From: JAUZQZ01 sp964624255
GTDB lineage: Bacteria; Pseudomonadota; Zetaproteobacteria; Mariprofundales; Mariprofundaceae
Direction of reading: 5' to 3'
DNA length: 35,714 nt
NCBI GenBank assembly: GCA_964624255.1
Contig: CAZUWV010000007.1
Coordinates: forward strand, 1-35,714
The translations under genes were made by a program, and so were the position numbers. This document shows, piece after piece, positions 33,523-35,714 of the stretch; the stretch's first letter is position 1; each line of letters begins with the position of its first letter. The notes under the pieces were generated by a model. The model did not search any database, was not told the DNA's origin, and saw nothing but the letters and a program-made list of their open reading frames with translations.

Positions 33523-35439
33523 ATGCCGATCATGACATTGAATCATCTTGCCAAAACCTTCGGACCGCAGGTACTGCTCAACGATGTCTCGCTGACCATC
33601 GGGCGCGGCGTGCGCCTTGGACTGATTGGCCGCAATGGCGAAGGAAAATCCACGCTGTTGAAAATTATGGCCGGTCAGGTGGAAGCGGATGGCGGAACAG
33701 TCACGCTACGTGGCAGCACCCGCGTCGCCTATCTACCACAGGCACCGCATTTCGAGGCAGGCTGGAGCGTGTTCCATATCGTGGCCGGGGGTTTGGGCGA
33801 TGTAGCCAGGGCGCTGGAAGATTATCACGCAGCTCTGCGGGCGCTTGACAAGGATACGTCGTCGCAGGCTCTCAAGAGGCTGGATCGTTTACAGGTAGAG
33901 CTGGAGCGTATCGGTGCATGGCAATTTCATTCACGCATCGAAATGGCGATTTCAAGGCTCAAGCTGAAAGCGGAACAGGATATAGGCGAACTCTCCGGCG
34001 GCTGGCTCAGACGCGTGGCGCTGGCGCGCGCCGTGGTGGCCGAGCCGGATGTATTGCTGCTCGATGAGCCGACCAATCATCTGGATGTGCCTTCCATTGA
34101 GTGGCTGGAGGATTTTATCGCCGCTTTCCCTGGCGCAGTCGTGTTTGTCACCCATGATCGCTATTTCCTCGATGCCGTAGCCGAAGGAATCGTCGAACTG
34201 GATCGTGGCCATTTAACACATTTCACCTGCACTTACGCCGAATATCTGGAGAAGAAAGCAGAAATGCTGGCCATGGAGACGGTACAGCACCGTAAATTCG
34301 ACAAGCTGCTGGCCGGTGAGGAACGCTGGATTCGCAAAGGAATCCCGGCGCGACGCAGGCGCAATGAGGGACGTGCGCGAGCACTGGAGGACTTACGCGG
34401 TCAGCGGGCGGCACGACGCCTGCGCGGCGGAGATGTTGAGCTGCGCGTAGCCAGCGGTGTTAGATCCGGCAAAATGTTGATTGAGGCTATAGATATAGCG
34501 CACAGCTTTGACGATACGGTCATTGCGCGCGATTTCCGTCATAAAATCATGGCTGGTGACCGCATCGGGCTGGTTGGTCCAAACGGCATCGGAAAAACCA
34601 CACTGCTTAAAATTTTGCTCGGTGAGATAAAGCCGGACTCGGGGCGGGTACGCCACGGCGTACGCCTGGCCACGGCCTTCCTGACGCAAATGAGGGAGTT
34701 GAACCCCGAAAGCAAGTTGAAAGATATATTGCTGCCCAATGGTGGCAACTACGTCCATATCGGCGGTCATGAGCCACGCCATGTCGTCTCTTATATGCGG
34801 GATTTTCTGTTCGACAAGGAACGTCTGCATAGTCGCGTGGCCGCACTCTCAGGTGGTGAAAAGGGGCGTCTGATGCTGGCAAAAATGCTGCTGGAGCCGG
34901 CCAATCTGCTGGTTTTGGATGAGCCGACCAACGACCTGGACATCGGCACGCTGGCCGTTCTGGAGCAGGCGCTGGCCAACTATGACGGTACGGTCATCAT
35001 GGTGTCGCATGATCGCGCCTTCATGGACCGCGTCGTATCAAAGGTGTTGGCTTTCGAGGGTGCTGGCCTGATCGTGCCGATTGAAGGCGGCTATTCCGAC
35101 TTTCAGGCATGGAAGGCGCGCCAATGTAAGCAAAAAGGAGCAGAGAAACCGAAGAAAAGGACAATAAGCGAAGAGAGGGTAACGAAGGCGGACAAAACAA
35201 GAGTGAAGCTGTCGTACAAGGACCAACGGCAGCTGGATGCGCTCCCCGGCGAGATAGAAGTGATGGAATCAGAAAAAACCGGGATTGAAGCCCGCTTCTG
35301 CGATCCGGGCTATTTCAATAGTAATGTCACAGGCTACCAGCGCGATCAACAGCACCTGAATGCGTTGGAAGAAAGGCTTGTCGATGCCTATGCGCGTTGG
35401 GAGGAACTGGAGTTCATGCAGGAAGAACAGGTTGGATAA
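33523..35439 (+). CDS. uup: ABC-F family ATPase, Uup type
   Basis: 638 aa soluble protein with two ABC domains and no membrane part. Domain 1: Walker A GRNGEGKST (~35-43), signature LSGGWLRRVALARA, Walker B LLLDEPTNHLD. Domain 2: GPNGIGKTT, LSGGEKGRLMLAKML, LVLDEPTNDLD. A linker of basic residues joins them, and the last ~75 residues form the charged coiled coil typical of Uup (LPGEIEVMESEKTGIEAR). Uup acts on ribosomes and branched DNA intermediates. A weak AGGA is 12 or more bases upstream; Met4 is an alternative start. It follows the HemF-like gene by 39 bases. Confidence 0.95.
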   Translation: MPIMTLNHLAKTFGPQVLLNDVSLTIGRGVRLGLIGRNGEGKSTLLKIMAGQVEADGGTVTLRGSTRVAYLPQAPHFEAGWSVFHIVAGGLGDVARALEDYHAALRALDKDTSSQALKRLDRLQVELERIGAWQFHSRIEMAISRLKLKAEQDIGELSGGWLRRVALARAVVAEPDVLLLDEPTNHLDVPSIEWLEDFIAAFPGAVVFVTHDRYFLDAVAEGIVELDRGHLTHFTCTYAEYLEKKAEMLAMETVQHRKFDKLLAGEERWIRKGIPARRRRNEGRARALEDLRGQRAARRLRGGDVELRVASGVRSGKMLIEAIDIAHSFDDTVIARDFRHKIMAGDRIGLVGPNGIGKTTLLKILLGEIKPDSGRVRHGVRLATAFLTQMRELNPESKLKDILLPNGGNYVHIGGHEPRHVVSYMRDFLFDKERLHSRVAALSGGEKGRLMLAKMLLEPANLLVLDEPTNDLDIGTLAVLEQALANYDGTVIMVSHDRAFMDRVVSKVLAFEGAGLIVPIEGGYSDFQAWKARQCKQKGAEKPKKRTISEERVTKADKTRVKLSYKDQRQLDALPGEIEVMESEKTGIEARFCDPGYFNSNVTGYQRDQQHLNALEERLVDAYARWEELEFMQEEQVG

Positions 35440-35534
35440 CATCCCTGATTTGTGGCATCGGTATGCCCGGGTCATGATGAAAATCTTGTAATGCACATTT
35501 CACATCATTTTCAAAAACGAGCCCTATGATTCAC

Positions 35535-35625
35535 ACCTGTCTGGCGCCGCCCTCCCTCCCCTCCCTCCTCGGCGTCAGGCATGAGATACAGGCCTCGGTA
35601 TTCACTGCCGGGGCCTGTTTATTTT
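35535..35625 (+). ncRNA. Candidate structured small RNA with CCUCC-rich loop
   Basis: After uup, TATGAT (35525-35530) is a good -10, but no clear -35 is seen. It would start a ~90-nt RNA with two hairpins. Hairpin 1: 9-bp stem (35541-35549 with 35570-35578, one G-U pair) holding a 20-nt loop CCCTCCCTCCCCTCCCTCCT, which repeats CCUCC, the complement of Shine-Dalgarno sequences. Hairpin 2 is the terminator at 35588-35618. No start codon with a ribosome site lies inside. Alternatively it is the leader of a gene beyond the window or simply the uup 3' end. Confidence 0.5.
35588..35625 (+). terminator. Strong rho-independent terminator
   Basis: 11-bp stem ACAGGCCTCGG / CCGGGGCCTGT (one G-U pair), 9-nt loop, followed by TTATTTT. 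It could end the lon-hemF-uup transcript and/or the candidate small RNA; no T-run follows on the minus strand. Confidence 0.85.
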
Positions 35626-35638
35626 GACGAGTATCTAA

Positions 35639-35653
35639 CCCGAACAATTCGGG
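35639..35653. other. Short perfect hairpin near the window end
   Basis: CCCGAA / TTCGGG around CAA. No T-run follows. No gene is visible from 35626 to the end. Confidence 0.3.
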
Positions 35654-35714
35654 CTAGCCCTGCCCTTTACCCACAAGTATTTCTCCCATAGGGATTTTCT
35701 GCAAGTTTGAAGCC

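Noticed and set aside
1..35714. CRISPR array, prophage or integrated plasmid
   Set aside because: No regularly spaced repeats, no integrase or phage structural genes, and no plasmid functions are visible.

Overview
The window reads as the chromosome of a Gram-negative member of the Pseudomonadota, probably from the beta/gamma/Acidithiobacillia part of the phylum. The main reason is gene order: cmk-rpsA-ihfB-lapA-lapB-pyrF, secDF-yajC-tgt, and mreBCD-mrdA-rodA. A DciA-type protein fits a bacterium without an E. coli-like DnaC loader. I cannot fix the genus from sequence alone. Most of the window is core housekeeping DNA, with one accessory scar at about 3.9-5.6 kb and smaller insertion scars elsewhere.

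Layout. (1) 96-3861, minus strand: surface-polysaccharide sugar nucleotide genes rfbA, rfbB and a WbpM/CapD-type dehydratase with overlapping ends; rfbC and rfbD are not here. (2) 3885-5605: a wrecked Phd/PIN-type toxin-antitoxin locus, cut by a 161-bp inverted-repeat element (MITE-like) and by a decayed IS1182-type element that still has both ends and a CTAG target duplication. (3) 5598-10353, minus: a BFD-like [2Fe-2S] protein, an Mth938-domain protein, secF, secD, yajC, tgt. (4) 10481-15824, minus: the rod-shape set mreB, mreC, mreD, mrdA, rodA. (5) 16073-22577, plus: tRNA-Pro(CGG), cmk, rpsA, ihfB, then lapA-lapB-pyrF-dgt with chained 4-base overlaps. (6) 22669-23802, minus: an M24 aminopeptidase. 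(7) 24289-26766, plus: a SEC-C protein and a TPR-sulfotransferase. (8) 26842-27970, minus: a frameshifted yihY. (9) 28123-28928, plus: a HIT hydrolase and dciA. (10) Divergent htpX and lon, then a divergent HemF-like gene starting inside the lon stop codon, then uup. (11) 35440-35714: intergenic DNA with a candidate structured small RNA.

How the genes fit together. Regions 3 and 4 link protein export (SecDF-YajC) with cell elongation (MreBCD, PBP2, RodA). Region 5 joins nucleotide supply (Cmk, PyrF, Dgt), translation (S1), nucleoid architecture (IHF) and lipopolysaccharide control (LapA/LapB). Region 10 pairs two quality-control proteases back to back.

The most interesting non-routine signals are: (a) a putative sRNA at 35535-35625 that presents a 20-nt CCUCC-rich loop able to pair with Shine-Dalgarno sequences, followed by a strong terminator, with a G-quadruplex motif on the other strand; (b) a family of short inverted-repeat elements ending in TTGCAAGAGG, with three copies or remnants here, one between rpsA and ihfB; (c) the doubly interrupted toxin-antitoxin locus; (d) a divergent HemF-family protein translationally coupled to lon.
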